Assembly: GCF_000732325.1 (NCBI RefSeq)
Contig: NZ_BBIW01000001.1
Location: forward strand, 372,001 to 436,000
Source of the DNA: Paenibacillus sp. TCA20
Lineage (GTDB): Bacteria; Bacillota; Bacilli; Paenibacillales; Paenibacillaceae
Reading direction: 5' to 3'
Length of the DNA: 64,000 nt
A model generated the notes under the pieces. It was not told the origin of the DNA. It saw only the letters and a list, made by a program, of their open reading frames with translations, and searched no databases. This document shows, piece after piece, positions 35,520-43,409 of the stretch. Numbering within the stretch: position 1 is the stretch's first letter; the number at the start of each line of letters is the position of its first letter. The translations under genes and the position numbers were made by a program.

Positions 35520-36242
35520 GTGGTCATACAAATCGGATAGGGTATGAACCTCCATCTCAGCGATATCATCCAAATAACAACCCCATAAGCGTGCCGTCAT
35601 CATGGCATCCTTAAGCGCATGGTGTCTTCCGTGAATGGGAATTCCCCGAGATTCCAGACATTCATCTAGCCCGTATCCATTCCGCTGAGGCTCCAGCCAT
35701 CTGGCCAGCATCATCGTATCAATAACCCGATGACTAAGTCTCACTCTGGAGGTCTTCCATAATGCCGCATTCAAAAAGGATTTATCATGAGCGCTTGCAT
35801 GAGCTACCAAGACACGTCCACCTACAAAGGACATAAAGTCATGAAGTCCCTCCAATATTGGCGGAGCATCACGAGTCATATCAGGTGTAATACCCGTCAA
35901 TTCGGTGATATGTTCTGGTATAGGGACTTTGGGTTTGACCAGCGTATAGAACTGCTCATCTTCAATAATCTCACCGCCTACTACCCGAACTGCACCAAAG
36001 GATAGGATTTCGTCTCCATGCTGCGGCGCAAAGCCTGTCGTCTCCAGATCGAATACAACCGCATCCAGCTCGGATAAAGGTGTTCTGAGCGCTTCTGGTT
36101 TCCGATTCTCCCGCATCAATGAACGTAAAAAGGCCATCTGCTGTGCGGTAGGGGCGCCGAGCATAGAAGCGATTGCCGAGGGCACCCCTCCCTGCCTAAA
36201 CGAGTTCCAAAAACCGTTATTGCCCCTTACCGGGTCTTTCAT
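35505..36242 (-). CDS. DEDDh 3'-5' exonuclease (PolC/DnaQ epsilon-like)
   Basis: 245 residues. All five exonuclease residues are visible: Asp65 and Glu67 in VFDLETTG, Asp153 in AHASAHDKSF, His207 and Asp212 in HHALKDA. The first 55 residues are an extra helical segment. It degrades DNA or RNA from the 3' end and could proofread or repair. It overlaps the upstream DUF294 gene by ATGA, so the pair is translated together, and overlaps the JAMM gene by 15 bases at its 3' end. Confidence 0.88.
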   Translation of the reverse strand: MKDPVRGNNGFWNSFRQGGVPSAIASMLGAPTAQQMAFLRSLMRENRKPEALRTPLSELDAVVFDLETTGFAPQHGDEILSFGAVRVVGGEIIEDEQFYTLVKPKVPIPEHITELTGITPDMTRDAPPILEGLHDFMSFVGGRVLVAHASAHDKSFLNAALWKTSRVRLSHRVIDTMMLARWLEPQRNGYGLDECLESRGIPIHGRHHALKDAMMTARLWGCYLDDIAEMEVHTLSDLYDHLSHA

Positions 36243-37324
36243 GGGCGTCTCCTCTCCACAAATCGAAGCTGTCGCTGTAGGTTACGGTGCACTTTTTTCA
36301 CTGTACTTAAACCTTCCCTAAGCTCATACAGAATCGTTCTTTGTTTTAATTGTTCTTCTCCAATGTAGCCGCTGCTTGAAATAATACCATTCTCATCTTC
36401 AACCTCAGTAACTCTCCTCAGCTTCAGAGCAATTTTAAAGGCATCTTCACATGCATCCACTGAATGAAGAGGAACCGCTTCAAGCCTGGCAAGCTTGTTA
36501 AGACGTTTAATCGTGTTCGTATCCCTTAGTCCGTTCAGCAAGGCCATATAACGAGCACTGTTAACAAGCGGAATATACATGCCGTATTTGATATCGAATC
36601 CGCCAGCATGCTCACCAAACCTCTCGGTTACCACGCGCCCCAGGATGTTCAGGGTTGCCTTGTGCTTTACCGTATTTCTCAATACGGCCGAGGCAAGATC
36701 TGGCGTAGATTGGAACAATTGGCTAAAGTGACTGCGAAAATCCTCTGATAAGGTACGCTCTCCACCTACATGCCTTAGATCTGCAGCGATGATCAAGTAT
36801 CGAACAGGCTCCCATTTCAGATCATCTGTCCAATCCGCAAGCTGCTGCTTCCATGAGGCAAGCGTTCGTCTCCATAAAGGCTCCGAGCACATGACCTTAC
36901 CTTCACACTTGGCATAACCAACGGCTTCCAGTGAATTAGATACCCTCTTGCCCAGCTCCTGAAAGTAAGTCTCCTTGCCTGGATGAGGCAAGTCGCTAAT
37001 AATCATGCCATTGTCCTGATCACTCCACAGTGTAGCCTCACCTCTGCCAGAGCTCCCAAATACAACAAATGCATAAGGCACAGGCCGCAGCCCATATCCT
37101 TCAGCTTCCATCTCACTCTCACATATTTCAATGACTTGTCTAGCAATACAATCATGCAAATCATTTACCATCTGATACCATTCAATCAAAGATACTGTTG
37201 CTGCTAGGTCTTGCAATTCCTCTTGCTTCTGCATTCGAGCTTGTTTCAGTGCAGGTATAGAATGCACTTTCTTCAAATCATCCAATGAGAATGAAGCTTT
37301 GCCCGTAGATTTCAGAGGTTCCAT
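36239..37324 (-). CDS. DUF294 nucleotidyltransferase-like protein
   Basis: 361 residues. A nucleotidyltransferase-like core has VVFGSSGRGE (87-96) and the acidic pair SDQD (101-104), followed by the helical DUF294 C-terminal domain. Larger family members carry cNMP or CBS sensor domains; here only a helical N-terminus (1-60) is present. Enzymatic activity in the family is not established to my knowledge. Coupling to a DEDDh exonuclease recurs in other bacteria as I recall it. GGGGG precedes the ATG. Confidence 0.85.
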   Translation of the reverse strand: MEPLKSTGKASFSLDDLKKVHSIPALKQARMQKQEELQDLAATVSLIEWYQMVNDLHDCIARQVIEICESEMEAEGYGLRPVPYAFVVFGSSGRGEATLWSDQDNGMIISDLPHPGKETYFQELGKRVSNSLEAVGYAKCEGKVMCSEPLWRRTLASWKQQLADWTDDLKWEPVRYLIIAADLRHVGGERTLSEDFRSHFSQLFQSTPDLASAVLRNTVKHKATLNILGRVVTERFGEHAGGFDIKYGMYIPLVNSARYMALLNGLRDTNTIKRLNKLARLEAVPLHSVDACEDAFKIALKLRRVTEVEDENGIISSSGYIGEEQLKQRTILYELREGLSTVKKVHRNLQRQLRFVERRRP

Positions 37325-37642
37325 AGATCTGTCCCCCTAGACGTGTTCCTCTTCATCATACCATGATAGGCCGAAAAGGTGTCGTTCGAATTAGTATTTG
37401 AGATAACAATATAACTGAGTTGAGCTTAAATATTTGCTAATGATACTAGGAACTCTTGACATACAATTCAAGAAAACACGTGTTTATGTATAGATCAATG
37501 TTAATTTTAATAACATGTAATGAAAAATTTATTCCCATTGCAATTATAAAAGAACACCCATACATTGACAAGAGTATTTTTAAAAGACGATAACCACCGG
37601 AATCCCGTGTTGCTCTCGTTGTTCACTGGAAAAGCGTCACGT
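37325..37642. other. AT-rich intergenic region without recognisable gene
   Basis: About 320 bases between divergent DUF294 and merR. I see a palindrome AACACGTGTT near 37475-37484 and two TTGACA-like hexamers without convincing -10 partners. No ORF with a binding site. Confidence 0.5.
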
Positions 37643-37712
37643 TTGACTGTATGGTTCTAGATCATGTATCATGTTTATGTAGAGTTATCATGTATCATGT
37701 TTATGTAGAGTT
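37643..37712 (+). repeat. 26-base tandem duplication in the merR promoter region
   Basis: The 26-base unit at 37661-37686 is repeated exactly at 37687-37712, without spacer. TTGACT (37643-37648) lies before it and TATCAT occurs once in each unit, the first 18 bases after TTGACT, so the duplication creates two possible -10 positions 26 bases apart, just upstream of the merR gene. Confidence 0.85.
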
Positions 37713-37744
37713 ATATGGAAAGGTGAGTGTTTTGGGATGGGGAT

Positions 37745-38173
37745 ATGAAGCTGTATCGAATCGGTGAATTGTCAAAGGCTGCCGGTGTCAGCGAACGTAC
37801 AATTGACTACTATACGAAGCTTGGATTAATTACTCCAGAGCAGCGTACTCAGAAAAATTATAGATTATATAATAGTGAAACCTTAAACCGAATTGAACGT
37901 ATTATCCAGATGAAACTAGAGAAGTATAGTCTCGAAGAGATCAAGACTTCTTTAGATAAGTGGAGTAACGTTTCGGCTAATGAACAAGTAACCAGCAAGC
38001 TTACCAGCTTGGAGATTCATGTAGAGCAGCTTGAACGTGAGATGAACGAGCTCAAGCCTCTTCTCGAGGAAATGAAGCCCGCTCAGCAGCGTAAAGTCGT
38101 CACTGCTCTTCTTACCAAGAGTGCTGCTTGCATGGAAGCACTAAAAATTATGCTTGAGAGCTCCATGATGTAA
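37745..38173 (+). CDS. MerR family transcriptional regulator
   Basis: 142 residues: an N-terminal MerR winged helix (MKLYRIGELSKAAGVSERTI, then YYTKLGLI and NYRLYN), followed by a long dimerisation coiled coil (about 75-115). There is no Cys pair of the metal-sensing type, so the ligand is unknown. The ATG at 37745 gives the usual start; an in-frame GTG at 37727 abuts AGGTGA and is less likely. It is 35 bases before the YugP gene and probably co-transcribed. Confidence 0.87.
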   Translation: MKLYRIGELSKAAGVSERTIDYYTKLGLITPEQRTQKNYRLYNSETLNRIERIIQMKLEKYSLEEIKTSLDKWSNVSANEQVTSKLTSLEIHVEQLEREMNELKPLLEEMKPAQQRKVVTALLTKSAACMEALKIMLESSMM

Positions 38174-38208
38174 TTTCATCTTAATAGAAGTATGGGGGTA
38201 TGGTGTGT

Positions 38209-38877
38209 ATGATGTTTGTATTGCTGATCTTAGCCATCATACTGTCGGTTTGGGCGCAATTCCGCGTTCAAGGGACATTTAAGAAATGGGCTAAAGTAGA
38301 TAATTCAACCGGTTTGACAGGTTATGATGTAGCCAGACACATGCTGGATACGAACGGTTTGCATGATGTTCCGATTGAACCCGTAAGAGGAGCCTTATCA
38401 GATCACTATGATCCAATTCATCGTGTAGTCCGGTTATCTGAGCCAGTATATTATGAGAGAAGCATATCGGCTGTAGCTGTTGCATCTCACGAGGTAGGAC
38501 ACGCAATTCAGCACAAAGAACATTATCCGATGCTGGTCCTTCGTCACCGGATATTCCCGATCGTTAATTTTGCATCCGGTATTGCTCCTTTCCTTCTATT
38601 GGCAGGCTTTATCTTCAACGCATTCAACTTGATTGGTCTAGGTATTATATTCTTCTCCGTAACTGTAGCCTTCCAGCTCGTTACTCTGCCAGTCGAATTT
38701 AATGCTAGTAACCGGGCTCGGCGCATTATTGTCGAAGAAGGTTATGTACGAAGCGAAGAAGAACGCGGTGTAGGTAAAGTGCTTAACTCCGCAGCTCTCA
38801 CTTATGTAGCAGCTGCACTGATTTCGTTACTCGAACTCATTCGCTACATCGGTATTTTTACGAGCAATCGCGAATAG
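38209..38877 (+). CDS. yugP: YugP-type membrane zinc metallopeptidase
   Basis: About 222 residues. Membrane span at the N-terminus, then HEVGHAIQH (zinc motif HExxH, 94-98) and two or three further spans (about 115-160 and near the C-terminus). This is the neutral zinc metallopeptidase family represented by Bacillus YugP, presumed to process membrane proteins. The start at 38209 is chosen because GGGGG lies 10 bases upstream; the ATG at 38200 abuts it. Confidence 0.88.
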   Translation: MMFVLLILAIILSVWAQFRVQGTFKKWAKVDNSTGLTGYDVARHMLDTNGLHDVPIEPVRGALSDHYDPIHRVVRLSEPVYYERSISAVAVASHEVGHAIQHKEHYPMLVLRHRIFPIVNFASGIAPFLLLAGFIFNAFNLIGLGIIFFSVTVAFQLVTLPVEFNASNRARRIIVEEGYVRSEEERGVGKVLNSAALTYVAAALISLLELIRYIGIFTSNRE

Positions 38878-38889
38878 AAACGCACAAAG

Positions 38890-38917
38890 AACCCCGGTCA
38901 ATTATTTGACCGGGGTT
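38890..38917. terminator. 12-base-pair terminator inside the 3' end of the LysR gene
   Basis: AACCCCGGTCAA pairs perfectly with TTGACCGGGGTT around a 4-base loop, followed by TTGCTG. It terminates yugP and covers the last codons and stop (38902) of the convergent LysR gene. Confidence 0.9.
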
Positions 38918-39813
38918 TTGCTGTTGTCTAGACCAAAATAGTCGAGCAAGAACGTTCGAAATGACTGCGCTACTAGCGGAAGCTTCTCATCGCTACGATG
39001 AATGAGCCCAATCGTTCGAGTCACTGTTGGACTCTTGATACGAACTCTGGCAGGCTGAAGCGGGTTTGTCTGAAACAAAGCCATCTCCGGCAGCACGCTT
39101 ACGCCCATTCCCGCCGCGACAAGCCCCCGAATGGTATCGGTCTCTTCACCTTCAAACGCGATTCGAGGTGTAAATCCTGCCTCCAGACACGCATGCCATA
39201 CGATAGGCCTTAATGAGTAGCCTTTACTGAACAATATAAACTTATCATCTCTCAGTTGATCTAATGTAATTGATTCTTCTGTAGCGAGAGGATGATTCTG
39301 AGGTAAAATGGCAAATAATTCTTCAGTCAGTACGATATCCCCTGCAATTTGATCATGCTTCTCTGGAAACGGGGATACAAAAGCCAGATCAACCTCAGCA
39401 GATAATACATCTCTAATTAAAGTCGGGAACATCCCTTGCTTGAATTTAAACTTAACGTTAGGATAGCGTTTACGGAACTCTGAAACGATCGTCGGAATCA
39501 GATGAATACCCAGGCTGTGCGGGAACCCGATTCGAATCTCGCCTTTTTCCGGATCAAGAAACTCATGAACCTCTCCAACAGCTCGATCCAGGTCTTTCAG
39601 AATACCCTCAACTCTTTTGCAAAACAATTGCCCCACAGGGGTTAGCTGTAGATTACGCCCCTTCTGCATGAACAAGTCGATTCCGAGTTCTTCCTCTAGA
39701 TGATGAATTTGTCTGCTCACTGCGGATTGTGCCACATGCAATTCCTCCGCAGCCTGCGTTACATGCTCTTTCTGCGCAACTTTTAAAAAGTATTGCAACT
39801 GTCTAAGTTCCAC
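38902..39813 (-). CDS. LysR family transcriptional regulator
   Basis: 303 residues: LysR winged helix-turn-helix (VELRQLQYFLKVAQKEH, then AAEELHVAQSAVSRQIHHLE) and a two-lobe effector domain. The general layout is close to GltC/CynR-type regulators; ligand and target are not evident, and the adjacent rhomboid gene points the same way. A GTG at 39813 with GGAG 11 bases upstream gives the conserved start. Confidence 0.88.
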   Translation of the reverse strand: MELRQLQYFLKVAQKEHVTQAAEELHVAQSAVSRQIHHLEEELGIDLFMQKGRNLQLTPVGQLFCKRVEGILKDLDRAVGEVHEFLDPEKGEIRIGFPHSLGIHLIPTIVSEFRKRYPNVKFKFKQGMFPTLIRDVLSAEVDLAFVSPFPEKHDQIAGDIVLTEELFAILPQNHPLATEESITLDQLRDDKFILFSKGYSLRPIVWHACLEAGFTPRIAFEGEETDTIRGLVAAGMGVSVLPEMALFQTNPLQPARVRIKSPTVTRTIGLIHRSDEKLPLVAQSFRTFLLDYFGLDNSKTPVK

Positions 39814-39905
39814 TCGTTCAATCGCTCCAATCTGCTTAAAACAATCCCAAGTCATTCCATGGAAAGCAGTTCATGTCTTTAATGTATCATGACATCCAGA
39901 ATGAA

Positions 39906-40520
39906 TCAACGGCGCTTTAACAGTCTGATGATCAGACCATATAGGAAGAAACCGCCGATCAGTCCGCCCAAATGAGCAGCCATATTGATGTTGGCAACAC
40001 CAAGTGAAAAGATAATACCAAAGCCGAGAATGGTATAAATCGTTTTTCTCGATGCATCATCCATTAGGTTACGTTGAAACAGAACGATATAGAGAAATGC
40101 ACCGTATACTCCGTAGATGGCTCCTGATGCCCCAATGGACAGGGTGGGATTCGTTAAATTATTATAATAAGCCTGTGAAATGATATTTCCTACCAAACCA
40201 CTTCCGATATATAGTATTGCATACCGCCAAAAGCCAAGAAGCCGTTCAAGCGGCGGAGCAAATACGAGAAGAGCAAAGCAATTAAACAACAAATGGGAAA
40301 AGCCTGAATGAAGGAACATCGAAGCAAATAACCGCCATATCTCTTCATTCCATGGTGGAATATTAGTCAGCGCACCATATTTCATAAGAGTAAGCGCATC
40401 ATTCGGCCCACCGTCAATTAACAGCACAACATACATAATAATATTCGCTGCAAGTAGTATTGAAGTTATTGGGTAATATCGCAAATACCCTTTCCAGTTC
40501 TCATATCGTAAAAAAATCAT
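39906..40520 (-). CDS. rhomboid family intramembrane serine protease
   Basis: 204 residues with six membrane spans. Active-site Ser132 lies in GASGAIYG (130-137) and His183 in NMAAHLGG; HSGFSHLLFN (71-80) carries the oxyanion His/Asn. It cleaves membrane proteins within the bilayer; the substrate is unknown. The ATG at 40520 follows GGAAGGA with an 8-base gap; a longer frame would run into the promoter of the divergent tpx gene. Confidence 0.9.
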   Translation of the reverse strand: MIFLRYENWKGYLRYYPITSILLAANIIMYVVLLIDGGPNDALTLMKYGALTNIPPWNEEIWRLFASMFLHSGFSHLLFNCFALLVFAPPLERLLGFWRYAILYIGSGLVGNIISQAYYNNLTNPTLSIGASGAIYGVYGAFLYIVLFQRNLMDDASRKTIYTILGFGIIFSLGVANINMAAHLGGLIGGFFLYGLIIRLLKRR

Positions 40521-40619
40521 GGCCTCATCCTTCCATTGTCCTGTGTTGGACATGAGCTTCCTATAAAGATTATAATAGATAGTGTCCAAGATCACCAATC
40601 TCAAGGAGGTACATAATAG

Positions 40620-41138
40620 ATGACTCAAGAACGTACAGGTGTAGCAGCTTTTAAAGGCAATCCGATTACACTGATCGGCCCGGAACTTAAGGCTGGTGAC
40701 CCAGCGCCGGATTTCACTTTAAATCTAAATCTGCTTGAAGAAGCACATTTGTCAGACTATGCAGGCAAGATCAAACTAATCAGCGTAGTCCCTTCTCTTG
40801 ACACAGGGGTCTGCGATACACAGACTCGTCGTTTTAACGAAGCGGCGGCTGATCTAGGCGACAATGTTGTCGTTCTAACGATTAGTGCTGATCTTCCATT
40901 TGCTCAAGCGCGCTGGTGTGGTGCAGCAGGCGTCGATAAGGTCATTACCTTATCTGACTATAAGTCTAAGTCTTTCGGCCAGGCTTATGGCGTACTGATC
41001 AAAGAATTCCAGCTCGACATGCGCTCCATATTTGTCATTGATGCAAACGACAAAATAACTTATGTGGAATATTTGTCCGAAATGTCAGAGCACCCTAATT
41101 ACGAAGCAGCCATTGCAGCGGTTAAAGAACTGCTCTAA
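40620..41138 (+). CDS. tpx: thiol peroxidase
   Basis: 172 residues. Atypical 2-Cys peroxiredoxin that reduces peroxides at the expense of thioredoxin. Peroxidatic Cys65 lies in [11 protein letters not shown] and resolving Cys100 in QARWC; GDPAPDF precedes the fold. CAAGGAGG is 9-10 bases before the ATG. It is divergent from the rhomboid gene with 99 bases between, and followed by a strong terminator. Confidence 0.95.
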   Translation: MTQERTGVAAFKGNPITLIGPELKAGDPAPDFTLNLNLLEEAHLSDYAGKIKLISVVPSLDTGVCDTQTRRFNEAAADLGDNVVVLTISADLPFAQARWCGAAGVDKVITLSDYKSKSFGQAYGVLIKEFQLDMRSIFVIDANDKITYVEYLSEMSEHPNYEAAIAAVKELL

Positions 41139-41177
41139 TTAACGCAGCGGAACTGGATAGCTCAACACAATACATGC

Positions 41178-41216
41178 AAAAAGCGAGAAAAAGGCGTGCC
41201 TTTGTCTCGCTTTTTT
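41178..41216. terminator. bidirectional terminator after tpx
   Basis: AAAAAGCGAGA/TCTCGCTTTTTT with an inner AAAGGC-GT-GCCTTT stem. Serves tpx and the convergent DUF1499 gene. Confidence 0.9.
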
Positions 41217-41221
41217 GGGTC

Positions 41222-41617
41222 TTATTCGCCTACAACCTTGTGTTTGCCGATCTTCTTATCTATGATATCGAACAACTGAAGAATAATGCGGTAATTGGAC
41301 CCCAGATCACCCATCGAACCTCTTGAAGCTGAATAAATATCAATGGCGCTTCGAACAGGTGTGACCTGAATAATGGACACGGTAATATCTAGCGTACGTC
41401 CAAACGATGTTCGCTTCTCCATAGTAATCTCCCCAACTGAGGGCACTTCATGAAGAACTTTAAATCCAGGAACCTTCTTCATCAGCGATGATATTTCTTC
41501 CCATGCCTTATCCTTAGACAAATTATAATAGCGTGTCTTCATTTTTGGATCCTTGGCGCGGTCACTTGTTCCTTCCATACTGCGAACAATGCCGACTAGT
41601 GTTCTTTTGAGTGACAA
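41222..41617 (-). CDS. DUF1499 family protein
   Basis: 131 residues, soluble, no signal peptide. The fold-typical segments RYYNLSKDKAWEEI, GEITMEKRTSFGRTLDITVS and SASRGSMGDLGSNYRII match DUF1499. Function unknown in the family. AGGAGGAAGG lies before the ATG. It is downstream of the candidate small RNA and its terminator. Confidence 0.82.
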   Translation of the reverse strand: MSLKRTLVGIVRSMEGTSDRAKDPKMKTRYYNLSKDKAWEEISSLMKKVPGFKVLHEVPSVGEITMEKRTSFGRTLDITVSIIQVTPVRSAIDIYSASRGSMGDLGSNYRIILQLFDIIDKKIGKHKVVGE

Positions 41618-41739
41618 GACCCTTCCTCCTTTGTATGTAGCCGTACCTATAATCTCTCTTTAGTGTATCATTGTTAACTCCTTAGCAAAAGACATAATCT
41701 ACCTCTCCCGCTCGGAGACACGTCACTACTTATAACAAC

Positions 41740-41997
41740 AAAAAAGACATCCCCAAATGTACCCTTATGTAGAGTACGTGTGAGATGTCTCTAAAATTCA
41801 TCCAAAAAGGATACCCGCTAATGCCGTCCGATTATATTGTCTTCTGAACCTGCTGTAGCAGGTGGGTGACCGCAGAAATGGTTATGAAGTCCCCATGTCA
41901 TATAGACAGGGCAGGTCAGCTGCATTTCGTATTGATCTCCCGAGACATAGTCATTGGTTCAAAACAACGAATAACCGAAACGAACATCGCAGGATGT
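41740..41997 (-). ncRNA. candidate structured small RNA, possibly 6S RNA
   Basis: No protein gene fits this 480-base gap. Reading the minus strand: promoter TTTACT-17-TATAAT (42032-42004), expected start near 41997. The transcript folds as a rod: closing stem AUCC (41995-41992) with GGGU (41816-41813), a 3x3 loop, GAUGUU (41988-41983) with GGCAUU (41825-41820), a bulge, GUUU (41981-41978) with GGAC (41829-41826); a bubble of 13 and 12 bases; stem UUUUGAACC (41964-41956) with GGUUCAGAA (41850-41842); then GCAG/CUGC and UGACC/GGUCA, capped by a hairpin. A terminator with U-tract follows (41790-41741). The rod of about 185 bases with a central bubble is 6S-like. RNA gene likely; class inferred. 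Confidence 0.6.
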
Positions 41998-42003
41998 AGA
42001 AAC

Positions 42004-42032
42004 ATTATATCGCTATTCTACAAAAAAGTAAA
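42004..42032 (-). promoter_or_regulatory. sigma-A type promoter of the small RNA
   Basis: On the minus strand, TTTACT (42032-42027) and TATAAT (42009-42004) are separated by exactly 17 bases. No ORF with a binding site lies directly downstream. Confidence 0.75.
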
Positions 42033-42124
42033 TGTATGATCAGCAATTGCTAAAATTCTTGCTAAGGATAAAATCATTTATCCTTCTAAGCAGCTCAGCT
42101 ATAAACAAGTCTTTGCAATGCTGT

Positions 42125-42913
42125 TTATTTTGTATTGTCCTGTGGCCTGGAGTCCGTCTCTAACGAATCACTCTCCTGTGACTCGCCTTCTTCCTCACGG
42201 CTGGCCTGCAGCTTCTCAGCCTGCTCCTGCATCTTAGTGAACGTAGCATAGAAGTTAAAGAAGGCAAACCATGCGATCAGGCTTCCAATAAAGAAAAAGA
42301 ACAATGCAGGGTACTGCATGCCGATGTAGCATAATAGTCCGGCACCGAGCAGTGATGAAAACACACGGAACGGCCGAATCAATGTAATCAGTACGGCATT
42401 TTTAATGATCATTCCAATGGACATATGATAATGTACTACCATCGAGAAAAAGTTGAACATCGACACACATAGCAGAAGCAGCAGAATCAGCATAATTATT
42501 CCGATTAACTGGAGGTTCTGGAATTGGGTCATATAAACCGTATAATCCAAATACATAATGACCACCAGCAGTGTATAGAAAACACCGCCGATCATGCTTT
42601 GCTTGTAGTTTTCCTTATATCCTGTAAAAAATGTTCTCATAATTGGTACATCTGTATCACCCATGACCCATTTACGAACTACATTAAACAGCGCAGATGT
42701 TGCAGGGAAAAATGTAAACGGTGCCACAATACCCAATGCCCAGTTCATTTGAATGGATTCATTCGTCATTCCTTGACCCATAACAAGAACCTTAATCACC
42801 AAAAAGAAGAAAAATGGCGAGGCACACAGTACCCACAATAGGTTCGATGCTGCGAATCTTGTTATCCACTCCGTCAGGCGATATATACCACCCATAGCTC
42901 CTTTAAATTCCAA
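42125..42913 (-). CDS. YesL family membrane protein (DUF624)
   Basis: About 262 residues with five or six membrane spans and an acidic, Ser-rich C-terminal tail. The start EFKGAMGGIYRLTEWITRFA and the NLLWVLC span match the YesL/DUF624 family, often found beside carbohydrate transporters; here it is alone. A TTG at 42913 is chosen as start since AAGGAGG is 9 bases upstream; a longer ATG frame opens at 42970 but has no binding site and would place that Shine-Dalgarno inside the coding region. Confidence 0.82.
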   Translation of the reverse strand: MEFKGAMGGIYRLTEWITRFAASNLLWVLCASPFFFFLVIKVLVMGQGMTNESIQMNWALGIVAPFTFFPATSALFNVVRKWVMGDTDVPIMRTFFTGYKENYKQSMIGGVFYTLLVVIMYLDYTVYMTQFQNLQLIGIIMLILLLLLCVSMFNFFSMVVHYHMSIGMIIKNAVLITLIRPFRVFSSLLGAGLLCYIGMQYPALFFFFIGSLIAWFAFFNFYATFTKMQEQAEKLQASREEEGESQESDSLETDSRPQDNTK

Positions 42914-43213
42914 AACACGTCTCCTCCTTAACACATACGCGAGGCTCATTCTCTCGCCTGCATGCATCATCTTAGGTGATAATCTCTCGCTAATTCACAT
43001 TAACTTAACCTACCTATAACTATACAGCATAACCGTACGCAAAAGCTAGACCAACGCGGAAATCTCGGCTTAAATACACTTCTATTAACAGAAGATCAAG
43101 ATAACAGCCTATTTTGATAATTCATGGGCAGTCGTCTAATCAATCGGTACAGTTCTACCATAGGATATTGCGTAGTCGATGAGCCACTTCACTTTATAAA
43201 GGAGGTGACTGCA
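42914..43213. promoter_or_regulatory. intergenic region with possible late-sporulation -10
   Basis: A 300-base gap between divergent yesL and yjcZ. CATAGGATA (43159-43167) fits the CATAnnnTA -10 of mother-cell sigma factors, about 47 bases before the yjcZ site, but I see no convincing -35. Nothing else is recognised. Confidence 0.3.
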
Positions 43214-43351
43214 ATGTCCTATGGATACGGATGCGGAGGTCAGGTTGGTGGTGTTTCTACTGGCTGTGGATACGATGGCTGGTTCTCTCTTGGAACAATT
43301 CTCGTATTGTTCATTCTGCTTGTCATCATTTCCAAAACTTTCTTCTGCTAA
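43214..43351 (+). CDS. YjcZ family sporulation peptide
   Basis: 45 residues: a Gly/Tyr/Cys-rich start (MSYGYGCGG, then GVSTGCGYDG) followed by one membrane helix (about 25-42) and a terminal Cys. This is the tiny membrane protein family called YjcZ-type sporulation proteins. AAAGGAGGTG lies about 8 bases before the ATG at 43214; in-frame codons further upstream do not have a binding site. It is probably made during sporulation. Confidence 0.88.
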   Translation: MSYGYGCGGQVGGVSTGCGYDGWFSLGTILVLFILLVIISKTFFC

Positions 43352-43369
43352 TAATCACAAATAGAAAAA

Positions 43370-43396
43370 AAGACGAAGCATAAGATGCTTCGTCTT
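43370..43396. terminator. bidirectional terminator
   Basis: AAGACGAAGCAT pairs with ATGCTTCGTCTT (12 bp, 3-base gap), with an A-tract on the left, between yjcZ and the convergent cshA gene. Confidence 0.9.
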
Positions 43397-43409
43397 GTCT
43401 CTCTATTAA

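Noticed and set aside
37661-37712. CRISPR-like repeat
   Set aside because: Only two directly abutting copies and no spacer; it is a simple tandem duplication.
40521-40628. N-terminal extension of the rhomboid protease
   Set aside because: It would overlap the tpx start region and lacks a binding site, while ATG 40520 has one.
41740-41997. SRP RNA, RNase P RNA or tmRNA in the gap before DUF1499
   Set aside because: None of their conserved core sequences that I know are present; the rod with a central bubble fits 6S better.
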